From Paenibacillus tarimensis (GTDB taxonomy: Bacteria; Bacillota; Bacilli; Paenibacillales; Paenibacillaceae): a stretch of DNA of 64,000 nt. The stretch spans positions 47,198 to 111,197 of the forward strand of contig NZ_JAKGAO010000026.1 of NCBI RefSeq assembly GCF_021532315.1, in the 5' to 3' direction. Position 1 is the stretch's first letter. Every line of letters begins with the position of its first letter. This document shows, piece after piece, positions 52,383 through 64,000 of this stretch. A model generated the notes under the pieces. It searched no databases and was not told where the DNA came from. It worked only from the letters and a program-made list of their open reading frames with translations. The translations under genes were made by a program, and so were the position numbers.

Positions 52383-52784
52383 TTGATTATTCAGCTGGAC
52401 CTGGAATCCGACATTCCTATCTATACGCAGCTAGTCAATCAGATCATTGAAGGCATTGCTACCGGTCAACTAGAGCCCGGAGAGCAGCTCCCTTCTGTGC
52501 GTAGTCTTGCCGCTGACCTTGGTATCAATCTTCACACTGTCAACAAGGCGTACACTCATCTTAAACAGGAAGGCTTCCTGCAGATACATCGGCAAAGAGG
52601 TGCCCTCATTCAGCCTCATAGGATGCCGCAAGCTGATGCCTCCTTTAAGGACAGGCTTCAGTCTGAGGTACGGCCTCTGGCTGCCGAGGCTATCTGCCGT
52701 GGAATGGATGAGGAGGCTTTTCTAGAGGCCTGCCGGGCTGCATTCTTAAGTATCCACTACAACAAAGGGGGAACAACATCATGA
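52383..52784 (+). CDS. GntR family transcriptional regulator, YtrA subfamily
   Basis: A 133-residue regulator with the winged helix of GntR proteins: IPIYTQLVNQIIEGIATGQL, LPSVRSLAADLGINLHTVNK, and the wing QRGALIQPHR. The tail is short, as in YtrA types. The start is a TTG at 52383, after GGTGGTGA; ATT codons follow, so there is no ATG alternative near. It overlaps the next gene, a membrane protein, by 4 bases. It probably controls that gene and itself. Confidence 0.88.
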   Translation: MIIQLDLESDIPIYTQLVNQIIEGIATGQLEPGEQLPSVRSLAADLGINLHTVNKAYTHLKQEGFLQIHRQRGALIQPHRMPQADASFKDRLQSEVRPLAAEAICRGMDEEAFLEACRAAFLSIHYNKGGTTS

Positions 52785-53878
52785 CCGTAGCCGGATCCTG
52801 GATTAGCTTTAGTCTATTGTACGCCATCATGATTATTGTCTTTGTTACGCTGCCTTTCTTTTCACCACGGAATATTTTATTTGGAATAACCATTCCAGAT
52901 AAACAAATCGATCACCCGGCGATGCATGGCTTTAAATATCGTTACATATGGTCGGTCATCATAGCCGGTATTCTGTGGGCCACTCTTATTATTGCTCTTT
53001 CACTAGCCGGACTGCTTGAAGAGCTGCCTGCTGATGATGGGATAAGTGAACTGCTAATTGTTACAAGCGTTATTGGCTATATTCTGATTGCAAGCATCAT
53101 CTTCATTATCTTTCACGGTCAGGTATCTGATTACAAGCGTCAACAGGGCTGGAGCACAACACCTCCCCTACCGAAAAAAGCCGCCGCCGACCTTAAATTC
53201 CGCAGTTCATCAATTATTTACTCTAACTATTGGTTCCTTCCGCATATGCTCGTTACCCTGCTGGGTATAGGCGCTGCCTTGGCATTGTATGATCGCATAC
53301 CCGATGTGATTGGATTGCGGTATAGCATAGAAGGCGAAGTTCTGCGTTCAGCCGAGAAGACCGTACACCGCGTTCTCCTTCTTAATTATGTACAGCTCAT
53401 TAGCATTGGTGTTTTTATATTATTAAACTATTCGATTCGTTCACTTCGGCAGAGGCTGAATCCCTCAGCACCAGCGGAATCACGGGAGCAGGAAATCCGC
53501 TACAGACGCAGTATGTCCCTGCTTATGATCTCGCTCTGTTTTCTGCTGGTAGTCTATTTTGCTCTTCTTCAGGCTATGACACTATACGGCGGCAACATGA
53601 AGCTGGCTGGAAGCTTGGCTGTGTTATTTCCTTTGCTAACAGCAGCAGTTATTGGGGCAGCTGGCTTTCGCATTCAACGCATGCGAGGCAGAGAAGAGTC
53701 TGAAGGAGAAGATCATCACTGGAAGGGCGGTATGCTCTACTACAACCCCTCAGATCCCGCCCTCTTTGTGGAGAAGCGTGTCGGGGTGGGCTGGACAATT
53801 AACTTTGCGAGACCTGTTAGTTGGCTCATTATCGCGCTTATCGTCGTTGTGATTTGCGTCATTCTGCTTCTGAGTTAG
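52781..53878 (+). CDS. DUF1648/DUF5808-type membrane protein
   Basis: The 365-residue product has about eight membrane helices. The mid-part LYDRIPDVIGLRYSIEGEVL carries the 'D-x-I-P-x-H/V' feature of DUF1648, a segment also found in SdpI-like immunity and YhdG-type proteins. The end, HHWKGGMLYYNPSDPALFVE and GVGWTINFARP, fits the DUF5808 module. ATGA overlap with the GntR gene ties the two together, an arrangement known in Firmicutes. A role in envelope stress or peptide immunity is possible but not shown. Confidence 0.8.
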   Translation: MTVAGSWISFSLLYAIMIIVFVTLPFFSPRNILFGITIPDKQIDHPAMHGFKYRYIWSVIIAGILWATLIIALSLAGLLEELPADDGISELLIVTSVIGYILIASIIFIIFHGQVSDYKRQQGWSTTPPLPKKAAADLKFRSSSIIYSNYWFLPHMLVTLLGIGAALALYDRIPDVIGLRYSIEGEVLRSAEKTVHRVLLLNYVQLISIGVFILLNYSIRSLRQRLNPSAPAESREQEIRYRRSMSLLMISLCFLLVVYFALLQAMTLYGGNMKLAGSLAVLFPLLTAAVIGAAGFRIQRMRGREESEGEDHHWKGGMLYYNPSDPALFVEKRVGVGWTINFARPVSWLIIALIVVVICVILLLS

Positions 53879-54195
53879 TTTACTCCGTAACATGATGTTG
53901 AAACTACCACTACCTAATTATTCGAACCTTGTCTAAGCAGGGTTCTTTCTTTTTCTCTACCTTGAACAAACTTAAAAAATTCTAGAGTCCCGTATTTATC
54001 CTTGATTAACTAGTTCTGAAAGTCTCGGGTATACGGTTAATTATAAGGAGTCTCCGATGACTAGAGTAATCACAATTGAGTGACGTTCTACGCCCTCCGG
54101 ATCATCCGTCAGCTCTTGCACTACATGTCTACCCAAATAAAAAAGCAGCCCCGATAGGGACTGCTTTTTTTAGCAGATATGAGTGCTGGTTGAGC
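53879..54195. other. Intergenic stretch with a bidirectional terminator
   Basis: I see no gene in 53879-54136; an 8-codon frame after AAGGAG at about 54046 is too short to support. A terminator lies at 54137-54171: AAAAAAGCAG ... CTGCTTTTTT arms, with CCC/GGG inside, T-rich on both strands. It serves the convergent genes on either side. Confidence 0.7.
54137..54171. terminator. Bidirectional terminator
   Basis: AAAAAAGCAG (54141 region) pairs with CTGCTTTTTT around CCC/GGG and a GATA loop. Both flanks give T-runs in the direction leaving each neighbouring gene. Confidence 0.88.
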
Positions 54196-55251
54196 TTAGT
54201 AGCTCGTCATGAACATTTCTTCGACTTCTTCTACCGTAAGTGCATCAGTAGGAATACCGATCTTAAATTCAACCTTCTCGTTGATGTTGTCATAACGCAT
54301 ATCCAGGTTCATGCCGACCTTCATCGACTCACCTTCTTGCGTAACACCAAAGTTCAGGTTAGCCGTTTGGTAAACTGGCAGTTCTTTTTCGATTACTGTG
54401 GTCAAGCTGATTTCATTAACGGTAACGTCTTTCTTAAATTCGTTCAGTGCTTCACGCAGCTCGCTGCGGTCGCCCTCTTTCAGCTCTTGATCAGCAGCTT
54501 CCAGATCTTCCTTGGATACTTGCAGCATGTTGCGGTATTCTTCGTTGTTCAGGAGCAGCTGGATGATTTCCGGAGCTACCTTGTCTACAACCGTCATGAC
54601 CATAGGCTCGAACGTCTCTTGCGTTACATAGAATTTCACGATTTGATCCGCCTTAATATCTTCTGGCAGACCTGCAACGTCTTCTTTCTTCAGCTCAGTG
54701 AAATACTTGTCTTCTTCAAAATGCTTGAAGAATACGTTAGCCATATCTTGTGCCATTTTGCGCTGCTTGTCGATATCCATGGTTGGCATTTCAACGCCGG
54801 ATTCAGCTGCAAGTTCTTTCATGTCCAGTTCAACGAACTGACCAGCAGCCTCACCGAGCGGGAAACCTGGAATATTCGGAATCTTGACCCACATCTTATC
54901 TTGCGTCATAACAACCGGAACAGAAATCTTCATGGACATGTCGCCTTGCAGCTCTACGTCCATCGTAAATTCCATCTGCATAGGATCAGCTTGATACACG
55001 CCCGTTACGTTAAGGGATGCATTCTTGATCATATCAACAATCGCTTGATCCTGCGCTCCGGTGATTGAATCAGGAAGCTCCAGTTCGTTAATTCCCATAG
55101 AAGCAGTGAACGTATACGATGTCATGTCCATTGCTTTTGTCATCGAAGACTGTATCGCTTCCTTCGGCGCCTCCGGCTTGCTGCAGCCCGCCAGAATGAC
55201 CAGAACGGTACCCATCAACAGTAAGCTCTTCATCCAATGTTTCATTTTCAA
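54196..55251 (-). CDS. Lipoprotein, DUF6612-like
   Basis: A signal peptide with lipobox VILAGCSKPE marks a lipoprotein of 351 residues. The body starts AIQSSMTKAMDMTSYTFTAS and continues with long alternating beta strands (MQMEFTMDVELQGDMSMKI, NVTGVYQADP), the look of DUF6612/LolA-fold-like lipoproteins of Paenibacillus. Function is not known; such folds often bind lipids or wall polymers. I start at the TTG at 55251 since GGAGGG lies 9 bases upstream; ATG at 55245 is an alternative. Confidence 0.8.
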   Translation of the reverse strand: MKMKHWMKSLLLMGTVLVILAGCSKPEAPKEAIQSSMTKAMDMTSYTFTASMGINELELPDSITGAQDQAIVDMIKNASLNVTGVYQADPMQMEFTMDVELQGDMSMKISVPVVMTQDKMWVKIPNIPGFPLGEAAGQFVELDMKELAAESGVEMPTMDIDKQRKMAQDMANVFFKHFEEDKYFTELKKEDVAGLPEDIKADQIVKFYVTQETFEPMVMTVVDKVAPEIIQLLLNNEEYRNMLQVSKEDLEAADQELKEGDRSELREALNEFKKDVTVNEISLTTVIEKELPVYQTANLNFGVTQEGESMKVGMNLDMRYDNINEKVEFKIGIPTDALTVEEVEEMFMTSY

Positions 55252-55382
55252 AACTTTATTCCCTCCCATATGAGTGTCACAGAAACAACATACTCTATTT
55301 TAACTCATTAGGGAGGGAACGGGTAGTAAAGTTTCGCTAAAGTTTGTGTTATATTATTGTCAGAAGCGGGTATGGCCGGTAA

Positions 55383-55538
55383 TTAACCTTCACCGTTATT
55401 ATGGCGCGAATGATTCTCTTGCTTTACCCTTTTGGAACCAGACATAGGCTCCATCTGGCCGCCTTTGTTCTTGTTTTTGTAACGCCGCTCTTCCGATCTC
55501 TGGGCCGCTGCTACGGGATAGGTATCGGGTTTGCTCAT
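55383..55538 (-). CDS. sspP: Small acid-soluble spore protein P-like
   Basis: This 51-residue protein contains GGQMEPMSGSKRVKQENHSR, which lines up with the GQPEPLSGSKKVKNRNHTR core of B. subtilis SspP. It is basic, Asn/Lys-rich and without a signal, like other minor spore proteins. GAGGGGGT lies 8 bases before the ATG. It starts 6 bases after the preceding small gene, so the two form an operon as sspO-sspP do in Bacillus. The N-terminal part (MSKPDTYPVAAAQRSEERRY) is not conserved with SspP. Confidence 0.72.
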   Translation of the reverse strand: MSKPDTYPVAAAQRSEERRYKNKNKGGQMEPMSGSKRVKQENHSRHNNGEG

Positions 55539-55544
55539 CGCTGA

Positions 55545-55736
55545 TTACCCCCTCTTGTTGGTAAGGTCTGCCGAGTTAAGGTCATTCGGGTTATCATGAT
55601 TCAGGGCATCCTGATGCCGGCGGTCATTCACAGCCTGCTGAAGCTGCTGGGCATCATGGGCATTAACAGCTGCTGTATCCAGATCCTCTGTAACATTGCT
55701 TAAGTTCTTATCAAGTCCGTTTTTAGCTTTACTCAT
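55545..55736 (-). CDS. Small hydrophilic protein, probable spore-associated (63 aa)
   Basis: The product is rich in Asn, Asp, Gln and Ala (NVTEDLDTAAVNAHDAQQLQ, LNHDNPNDLNSADL) and has no hydrophobic segment. It is not clearly SspO, the usual partner of SspP, though the gene order is the same. AAGGGGTGG lies 7 bases before the ATG at 55736. It probably belongs to the sporulation set by its place only. Confidence 0.6.
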   Translation of the reverse strand: MSKAKNGLDKNLSNVTEDLDTAAVNAHDAQQLQQAVNDRRHQDALNHDNPNDLNSADLTNKRG

Positions 55737-55796
55737 GAAATAAGCCACCCCTTCATGCAAGCATATTGCCTTTACTTGAAAAAGCTCTGAACTCTA

Positions 55797-56144
55797 TTAA
55801 GCCTTAGTTAGATCATGCAGCTGCTGAGCGCATTCATGCAGGTGCCGCGTATAATCCTCAATTAGCCGCTGAACGGCATCCGGGCGCTCATCAATCGTCT
55901 TCCCGTCACGTTCTACATCCACAAGCTCTACACGGATCTCACGGCTGTCTTCATAGGTAACTTTGAAGTCAAAAGCGTACATCTGGTGGCCGGCAGTCTT
56001 AATATGAATCCGCAGTGCCTTATCGTCTGCCCCGTCGGACATGACCTCGCACTGGTCCGTCTTGTTCATGACAATCGGGAGCGTGCGCCGCCAGGCGTCC
56101 TCCAGGCGTCCTTGACTGATTCTCAACTCGTCTTTATTAGCCAT
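55797..56144 (-). CDS. Uncharacterised soluble protein (115 aa)
   Basis: This protein has helical ends (ELRISQGRLEDAWRRTLPIV and VQRLIEDYTRHLHECAQQLH) around a beta segment (YAFDFKVTYEDSREIRVELV). The family is not known to me. GGAGGTG lies 8 bases before the ATG, and it is followed by the small spore-type genes. The 150 bases upstream, to the tRNA, hold no gene. Confidence 0.7.
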   Translation of the reverse strand: MANKDELRISQGRLEDAWRRTLPIVMNKTDQCEVMSDGADDKALRIHIKTAGHQMYAFDFKVTYEDSREIRVELVDVERDGKTIDERPDAVQRLIEDYTRHLHECAQQLHDLTKA

Positions 56145-56298
56145 TAGTTAAGCACCTCCATCCATCCATAACATGCGGAGAACGAGGGTGATTTATGCGG
56201 TAACCGGAATAGTAAAAAACGCCCGATCTCTCGCGTGGCTTTGAGCTCTTAAGGAGCTGCACAACCACTGATGAGACCAGACGTTATGGGAATATGTA

Positions 56299-56387
56299 TG
56301 GCGGAGAGAGTGGGATTCGAACCCACGTGGGCTTGCACCCTAACGGTTTTCAAGACCGCCCCGTTATGACCGCTTCGGTATCTCTCC
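56299..56387 (-). tRNA. tRNA-Ser (anticodon TGA)
   Basis: On the minus strand the acceptor GGAGAGA (56381-56387) pairs with TCTCTCC (56303-56309), the anticodon loop CTTGAAA gives TGA, a long variable arm (TTAGGGTGCAAGCCCAC region) is present as in class II tRNAs, the T-loop is TTCGAAT, and CCA is encoded. It lies downstream of serS, which charges it, as in many Bacillales. Confidence 0.95.
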
Positions 56388-56490
56388 ATGAACGGTAACA
56401 AAAGATATTGTACCACAGGCTAAAAAAGATTTGCAACCTTTATATAACCTGTGATACAAGTAATATTTTCCGTGTACGTTTTTATTCAAT

Positions 56491-58390
<1,900 letters not shown>

Positions 58391-58419
58391 GCTGGTCACG
58401 CCTTCCTTCTCTTATAGCC

Positions 58420-59301
58420 TTACAAGCTGCGGTCCTGCATCCGGTCGGAACCCACCAGCTTGGAAATCTCAATACCCTTCATCGGTGTACCAATATTCTT
58501 GGATACTTCCGCGATCAGCTTGTAGTCCTGGTAGTGCGTTGTCGCTTCCACGATCGCACGGGCAAATTTCTCCGGATTGTCTGATTTGAAGATACCAGAA
58601 CCGACGAATACGCCGTCTGCACCGAGGTGCATCATCAGAGCCGCATCTGAAGGTGTCGCTACACCGCCCGCCGCGAAGTTAACTACCGGCAGCTTGCCCT
58701 TTTCGTGAACGTCCAACAGAAGCTCGTAAGGCACGCCCAGCAGCTTGGCTTCGTTGTACAGCTCATCCTTTGACAAGCCTTGAATCTTGCGGATTTGACC
58801 CATGATCAGACGAAGATGACGTACAGCTTCCACAATATTACCTGTTCCTGGCTCGCCCTTCGTACGAAGCATCGAAGCACCTTCCTGAATACGGCGGAGT
58901 GCCTCACCAAGGTCCTTAGCGCCGCAGACGAAAGGCACTGTGAACTCATGCTTATCAATATGGAATACTTCATCCGCCGGTGTAAGCACTTCGCTCTCAT
59001 CGATATAGTCAACACCCAGAGACTCAAGCACTTTCGCCTCTACGTAATGACCGATCCGCGCTTTAGCCATAACCGGAATGGAGACTACCTTCATAACCTC
59101 TTCAACAATCGTTGGATCCGCCATACGGGCTACGCCGCCAGCTGCACGAATATCAGAAGGTACACGCTCAAGTGCCATTACAGCTGTTGCGCCCGCTTCT
59201 TCTGCTATTTTTGCCTGCTCAGCGTTCATAACGTCCATGATGACGCCGCCTTTTTGCATTTCAGCCATACCGCGTTTAACTCGCGAAGTTCCCGTTTCCA
59301 T
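58420..59301 (-). CDS. pdxS: Pyridoxal 5'-phosphate synthase lyase subunit
   Basis: PdxS builds pyridoxal 5'-phosphate from ribose-5-phosphate, glyceraldehyde-3-phosphate and ammonia from PdxT. The barrel shows [34 protein letters not shown] with an active lysine, and the phosphate-binding [17 protein letters not shown] and [14 protein letters not shown]. 293 residues is typical and the sequence is highly conserved. It has a promoter with a palindromic spacer upstream (59356-59384). Confidence 0.97.
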   Translation of the reverse strand: METGTSRVKRGMAEMQKGGVIMDVMNAEQAKIAEEAGATAVMALERVPSDIRAAGGVARMADPTIVEEVMKVVSIPVMAKARIGHYVEAKVLESLGVDYIDESEVLTPADEVFHIDKHEFTVPFVCGAKDLGEALRRIQEGASMLRTKGEPGTGNIVEAVRHLRLIMGQIRKIQGLSKDELYNEAKLLGVPYELLLDVHEKGKLPVVNFAAGGVATPSDAALMMHLGADGVFVGSGIFKSDNPEKFARAIVEATTHYQDYKLIAEVSKNIGTPMKGIEISKLVGSDRMQDRSL

Positions 59302-59355
59302 ATACGTTAAAGCCTCCTATTTTGTTCGAAAGGTTCCGAATTGTTCTAACCAAAT

Positions 59356-59384
59356 ATTTTACATGAAGCAGCTTCATGCGACAA
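59356..59384 (-). promoter_or_regulatory. pdxS promoter with palindromic spacer (operator)
   Basis: On the minus strand the -35 is TTGTCG (59379-59384) and the -10 is TAAAAT (59356-59361). The 17-base spacer between them is itself a perfect inverted repeat: CATGAAGC, one base, GCTTCATG (59362-59378). A repressor or activator bound there would cover both elements. PdxR, a MocR-type regulator, controls pdxST in some Gram-positives; no such gene lies in the window. Confidence 0.65.
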
Positions 59385-59415
59385 GCATTCGCGCGGAAAA
59401 TTATTCCGTTATGGT

Positions 59416-60735
59416 TTAAAACAAGCCCATTATACCGTTAAACAAGCCCACGAAGAAATCCTTGATTGCGCGGAAGAACAGACGCCACCAACTGGCTTTC
59501 TCCACTTCCTCGCTTGCAACCAGATTGACATTCTTCTCAATCTTCTGGCCGTTGCTGTCTGTGATCTCATACGTCAGCGTGCCGACCTTCTGGCCCGCCG
59601 CTATTGGAGCGATCAGCTCGCTTTCCGGCAATATGTCCGATTTAACCAGCTCAACCTTAGGCTCGGAGCCTTTGCTAACCATAAGGGTTATATCCGATTC
59701 GGTCACAGCTGCTACTTCCGTGTCCTTGCCTTTCTTTATTTTGACCGTCTCAACAGATTCTACTACGGACTTTGGCGCGACTACCGTTTTCTTCTCAAAA
59801 TGATTAAATCCATAATCAAACAGCTTCGCTGTCTCGAAGAAACGGGCTTCTTTACTTGGCGTATTCATAACAACGCTGATCAGACGCGTATCGCCGCGCT
59901 TGGCCGTACCCGTAAAGCAGTAGCCAGCTGCACTGATATAGCCGGTCTTCATTCCGTCCACGCCTTCATAGGCATACTTTCTGAAATTGGTAACGGAAGC
60001 ATTGGAGCCAAGCATCCAGTTCCAGTTCACCATTTCGTTCGTATCCCGTTCCCGGAACTTATAGCGCGGGATGCTGGAGTAGTCCAGGAATTCGGGGTAT
60101 TTCTGCAAAATAATTTGTGCCAGCTTGGCCATATCCCGGGCTGATATAACCGTGTCCTCATTCAGACCAGTGGCGCCTGAGAAATGCGCAGTTTCCAGTC
60201 CTAAATCCTTGGCTGTCTCATTCATAATATCCACAAAACCCTGTTCGGAACCTCCGATATAGGAAGCAAGCGCAATCGTTGCATCATTAGCAGAGCCTAC
60301 AGCCATCGCAATGTATAAATCCTTTACCGAATGCTTATCGCCTTCAGCAAGATAGATTTGCGAGCCATCCGGAGGCGTCGATGCCGCTTCCTTGCTCGTA
60401 GATACCTCGGTGTCCCAGGTCAGCTTATTATTGTTAATCATATCGAGTACGATGTACTCAACCATCATCTTCGTCATGCTGGCAGGGGGAAGAGGCTGAT
60501 CCGCATTCACTTCCGTAAGTACCTGGCCTGTAGAGGCTTCAATTAATATCGCCGCCTTAACATTAAGACCAAGGTTAGCGGCCGGCGCTGCTGCAGCTTG
60601 TGATGCGGTATCCTTCTGTTCCTGTTCTCCTTCCGCTAATGCTGCTGTGCCTCCGATTGTCAGTGCGATCATCCATACAGCTAAAAAACTGGAAACGGCC
60701 TTCTTCCAATTAACTGGCCTGCGGTTTGGTTTCAA
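59416..60735 (-). CDS. dacA: D-alanyl-D-alanine carboxypeptidase DacA (PBP5 type)
   Basis: DacA trims the terminal D-alanine from peptidoglycan stem peptides on the outer side of the membrane. A signal peptide (AVSSFLAVWMIALTIGGTAA) precedes the S11 peptidase domain: PPASMTKMMVEY holds the serine and lysine of SxxK, AVGSANDATIAL the SxN motif and DGMKTGYISA the KTG motif. The C-terminal beta domain and the amphipathic anchor WRLFFRAIKDFFVGLFNGIM follow. 439 residues. I start at the TTG at 60735 since GGGGAG lies 9 bases upstream. Confidence 0.94.
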   Translation of the reverse strand: MKPNRRPVNWKKAVSSFLAVWMIALTIGGTAALAEGEQEQKDTASQAAAAPAANLGLNVKAAILIEASTGQVLTEVNADQPLPPASMTKMMVEYIVLDMINNNKLTWDTEVSTSKEAASTPPDGSQIYLAEGDKHSVKDLYIAMAVGSANDATIALASYIGGSEQGFVDIMNETAKDLGLETAHFSGATGLNEDTVISARDMAKLAQIILQKYPEFLDYSSIPRYKFRERDTNEMVNWNWMLGSNASVTNFRKYAYEGVDGMKTGYISAAGYCFTGTAKRGDTRLISVVMNTPSKEARFFETAKLFDYGFNHFEKKTVVAPKSVVESVETVKIKKGKDTEVAAVTESDITLMVSKGSEPKVELVKSDILPESELIAPIAAGQKVGTLTYEITDSNGQKIEKNVNLVASEEVEKASWWRLFFRAIKDFFVGLFNGIMGLF

Positions 60736-60869
60736 CTTCCCGTTCTCCCCTTTATCATAGTTAGTCCGGTCTTCATTGTAACACAGCACTACTACTAGTA
60801 AAAACCTTCTCTTCTAGTTAATATCGCCTCAAATAATAAGAGAACGCTGGAATGAAAAAGACAGACAGA

Positions 60870-60896
60870 GAGCAGCGGTGCGTGTTGCACCTGCTC
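60870..60896 (-). terminator. Hairpin after guaB, possible terminator
   Basis: GAGCA (60870-60874) pairs with TGCTC (60892-60896) and GGTGC (60877-60881) with GCACC (60887-60891), with a 2-base bulge. The T-run on the minus strand begins about 10 bases later (60856-60860), so it may be weak. Confidence 0.4.
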
Positions 60897-60933
60897 CCTG
60901 CCTGACTTGGATGTTTCTTGCTGCGGTAAAGCT

Positions 60934-62406
<1,473 letters not shown>

Positions 62407-62478
62407 TTATCTTATTGCGAAGCAAAACAGCGGCAAAATCCGTCACGGTTTTACATTCCTCTCGCGTATATTATTGCA

Positions 62479-62507
62479 ATATTATCAGAGGGGTTTTGCA
62501 CTGTCAA
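62479..62507 (-). promoter_or_regulatory. Sigma-A promoter of guaB
   Basis: TTGACA (62502-62507) and TAATAT (62479-62484) are exactly 17 bases apart on the minus strand. The leader to the GTG is about 80 bases and I recognise no riboswitch in it. Confidence 0.88.
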
Positions 62508-62539
62508 GAATGTTAGATGAAGGACTCCTCTCGTGAAAT

Positions 62540-63856
62540 TTACTTATATGGATACCTGCAGCTTGCACTCCACAACAGGTACTGGTTAACGCCCTCGGCC
62601 TGTGCCGCACGGATTTGTTCCCTTATTTCCTCCGGGCCATACCTCTGATGCGGATGAACCCAATTTGCCGTAAAAGACTGCAGCCAAGGTCTTATATGTG
62701 CCGCCTTGACACCCTTCTTAGATAACATCTCATTACGCCGACCTGCATCCCTCATCGCAAAGCGAATTATTTTACCGGGCTCCAGATCCGGATGAGCTAC
62801 ACCATATATACCATCTGAATAGTGCGAAGGGTAGGTCATGGGCGAAATGATGTCTACTTCACTGGCCACTGCTCTCCAGGTCTGTCCAATTCCCATGTCA
62901 TCCTTGGAGGAAGTCACCAGGCCAAACACGTCCGCCGATATGACTGAACCAGACGCGTGCAGCGCCTCTGCCGATTCATGCAAGAACGATTGAATAACAT
63001 CCGACTTACTCTGCTTATTCCCGCCCATATACTCTACTACCTTATCCATCTCTGCTCCATTATCAGGAAACCGCACATAATCAAACTGTATCTCATCAAA
63101 TCCAAGCTGTGCCGCCTCTTTTGCAATGGCCGTATTGTAGTGCTGCACTTCTTCCAGGTAGGGATTAACCCAAGAGAAGCCTTGGCGGTCACGCCATACT
63201 GACCCATCTTTGCGGTGTATAGCCCAGTCCACTTTCTTTTCAGCAAGCAGCGGATCTTTAAAGGTTACGACTCGTCCAATCAAATAGATCTCTTTTTCCT
63301 TCAATGAGCGGATTAAATCATGAATATCTTTTACCGGAGCACGCTCATCAGCGCCAACTTCATGAACAGTGTGTAACGAGGAATCATAAGTCATCCGGCC
63401 ATAATCGTCTTTCACATCCAAAACTATTGCATTAAGATCGGTGGTTTTAATTAATTTTATAAGACGGCGTAAATGTCGCGGACTGCCTGCCGCGGAACGG
63501 GATACATAGATGCCCTTGATATCTGATCGCGGCTGAGGCTTGACTTCTTGCGGTACAGTCTCAGTCTCTGGAAAGGTCTCAATTCGCCGATTATTCGGCT
63601 CACGATACACAATCCCTTGGCCGCCCGGGTGTGATTCTTGTCTCAGTGGAAAAACCTTTGGGTCATTTGCTATTCTGCCCAGCTGTTTGGGCTGCGCTGT
63701 TAACGCTGGATTACGCAAGCTCCCATCCTCTAATGAAGGGATTTCTTGATGTGTGTTTAGAGTTCGTGGTTCCAGATTCGTTGCCCCCTCCCCGCAACCT
63801 GGCAGCAGCAACAACACGGCGACCAGCAAAGACCACGGTTTCGTTCGGGTTACCAT
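62540..63856 (-). CDS. Lipoprotein, DUF4015-type putative glycoside hydrolase
   Basis: The signal peptide ends in the lipobox LLLPGCGEG. After a disordered linker to about residue 110, the domain starts IKGIYVSRSAAGSPRHLRRL and contains LNAIVLDVKDDYGRMTYDS, EIQFDYVRFPDNGAEM and ISADVFGLVTSSKDDMGIGQ, with ISPMTYPSHYSDGIYG, the set of conserved acidic segments of the DUF4015 TIM-barrel family, which is related to glycoside hydrolases. Its substrate is unknown; wall or surface glycan is possible. 438 residues. It stands between guaB's promoter and a terminator. Confidence 0.85.
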   Translation of the reverse strand: MVTRTKPWSLLVAVLLLLPGCGEGATNLEPRTLNTHQEIPSLEDGSLRNPALTAQPKQLGRIANDPKVFPLRQESHPGGQGIVYREPNNRRIETFPETETVPQEVKPQPRSDIKGIYVSRSAAGSPRHLRRLIKLIKTTDLNAIVLDVKDDYGRMTYDSSLHTVHEVGADERAPVKDIHDLIRSLKEKEIYLIGRVVTFKDPLLAEKKVDWAIHRKDGSVWRDRQGFSWVNPYLEEVQHYNTAIAKEAAQLGFDEIQFDYVRFPDNGAEMDKVVEYMGGNKQSKSDVIQSFLHESAEALHASGSVISADVFGLVTSSKDDMGIGQTWRAVASEVDIISPMTYPSHYSDGIYGVAHPDLEPGKIIRFAMRDAGRRNEMLSKKGVKAAHIRPWLQSFTANWVHPHQRYGPEEIREQIRAAQAEGVNQYLLWSASCRYPYK

Positions 63857-63963
63857 AACGCTGACCTCCCTCGTTCCTTGGTTTGCTTAGTATGATCATC
63901 GTACTGCCAAATCGCCCTATGGAGATTACACCATTTTAGGGAATACAGTAAAATGGCATAACA

Positions 63964-63996
63964 AAAACCCGTTAAGCAATATGCTTAACGGGTTTT
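63964..63996. terminator. Bidirectional terminator at the right edge
   Basis: AAAACCCGTTAAGCA (63964-63978) pairs perfectly with TGCTTAACGGGTTTT (63982-63996) around ATA. T-runs lie on both sides, so it could end transcripts coming from either direction. Confidence 0.85.
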
Positions 63997-64000
63997 ACGT

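Noticed and set aside
54046..54082. Eight-codon frame after AAGGAG
   Set aside because: It is too short, and nothing else supports it.

Overview
The window looks like a Paenibacillus-type chromosome: a Gram-positive, spore-forming, flagellated member of the Firmicutes. The evidence is the SspP-like spore protein, the Spo0E-like phosphatase, the phosphorelay-type kinase, the three-repeat SLH protein, Bacillus-like Shine-Dalgarno sequences with many TTG/GTG starts, and the guaB-dacA-pdxS-pdxT-serS-tRNA-Ser block that lies near oriC in Bacillales. Species cannot be named from the sequence alone.

Layout. 1-1.8 kb: a GntR(YtrA)-ABC transporter operon, running off the left edge, with a perfect 10+3+10 operator palindrome. 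1.9-8 kb: a five-gene oligopeptide ABC importer (oppABCDF), minus strand. 8.3-13.4 kb: small Paenibacillus-type proteins, an M15 peptidase, a Fur-controlled heme-degrading-monooxygenase-like gene, and a protein joining a copper-amine-oxidase-like domain to a trypsin-like protease. 13.5-25.6 kb: PAF-acetylhydrolase-like lipase, two-component system, MFS transporter, GNAT, motAB, a flavin monooxygenase/methyltransferase/small membrane protein cassette, a pseudouridine synthase and a short-chain NAD(P)-binding protein. 25.7-30.3 kb: a sporulation-type sensor kinase, an intergenic cluster of six DnaA boxes with a LexA-like box, tadA, a Spo0E-like gene, a cyclic-di-GMP-I riboswitch driving a PilZ protein, and tRNA-Arg(CCT).

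30.3-52.3 kb is the most striking part: a glycan locus. On the minus strand, about 17 kb run from galU down through a small membrane protein, an ABC exporter (Wzm/Wzt with carbohydrate-recognition tail), a methyltransferase ending in seven 28-residue coiled-coil repeats, a WsaF-like rhamnosyltransferase, a HAD-type protein ending in the same coiled-coil unit, a further glycosyltransferase, a lipoprotein, the dTDP-L-rhamnose genes rfbACBD, two GT2 enzymes and an initiating sugar-phosphate transferase. Divergently lie an O-antigen-ligase-like membrane protein with TPRs and an SLH-domain surface protein. I read this as an S-layer glycoprotein pathway: the initiator loads a lipid carrier, rhamnosyltransferases build the chain, the methyltransferase may cap it and measure its length in the way known for WbdD, Wzm/Wzt exports it, the ligase transfers it and the SLH protein is a plausible acceptor. 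Two exported proteins in the locus share a roughly 50-residue tail-fibre-like module of unknown role.

52.4-64 kb: another GntR(YtrA)/membrane-protein pair, a lipoprotein, small spore-type genes, tRNA-Ser(TGA), serS, pdxT, pdxS (promoter spacer is itself a palindrome), dacA, guaB (clear sigma-A promoter) and a DUF4015-type lipoprotein. Apart from those two tRNA genes I found no other RNA genes besides the riboswitch, and no insertion sequence, prophage or CRISPR array.
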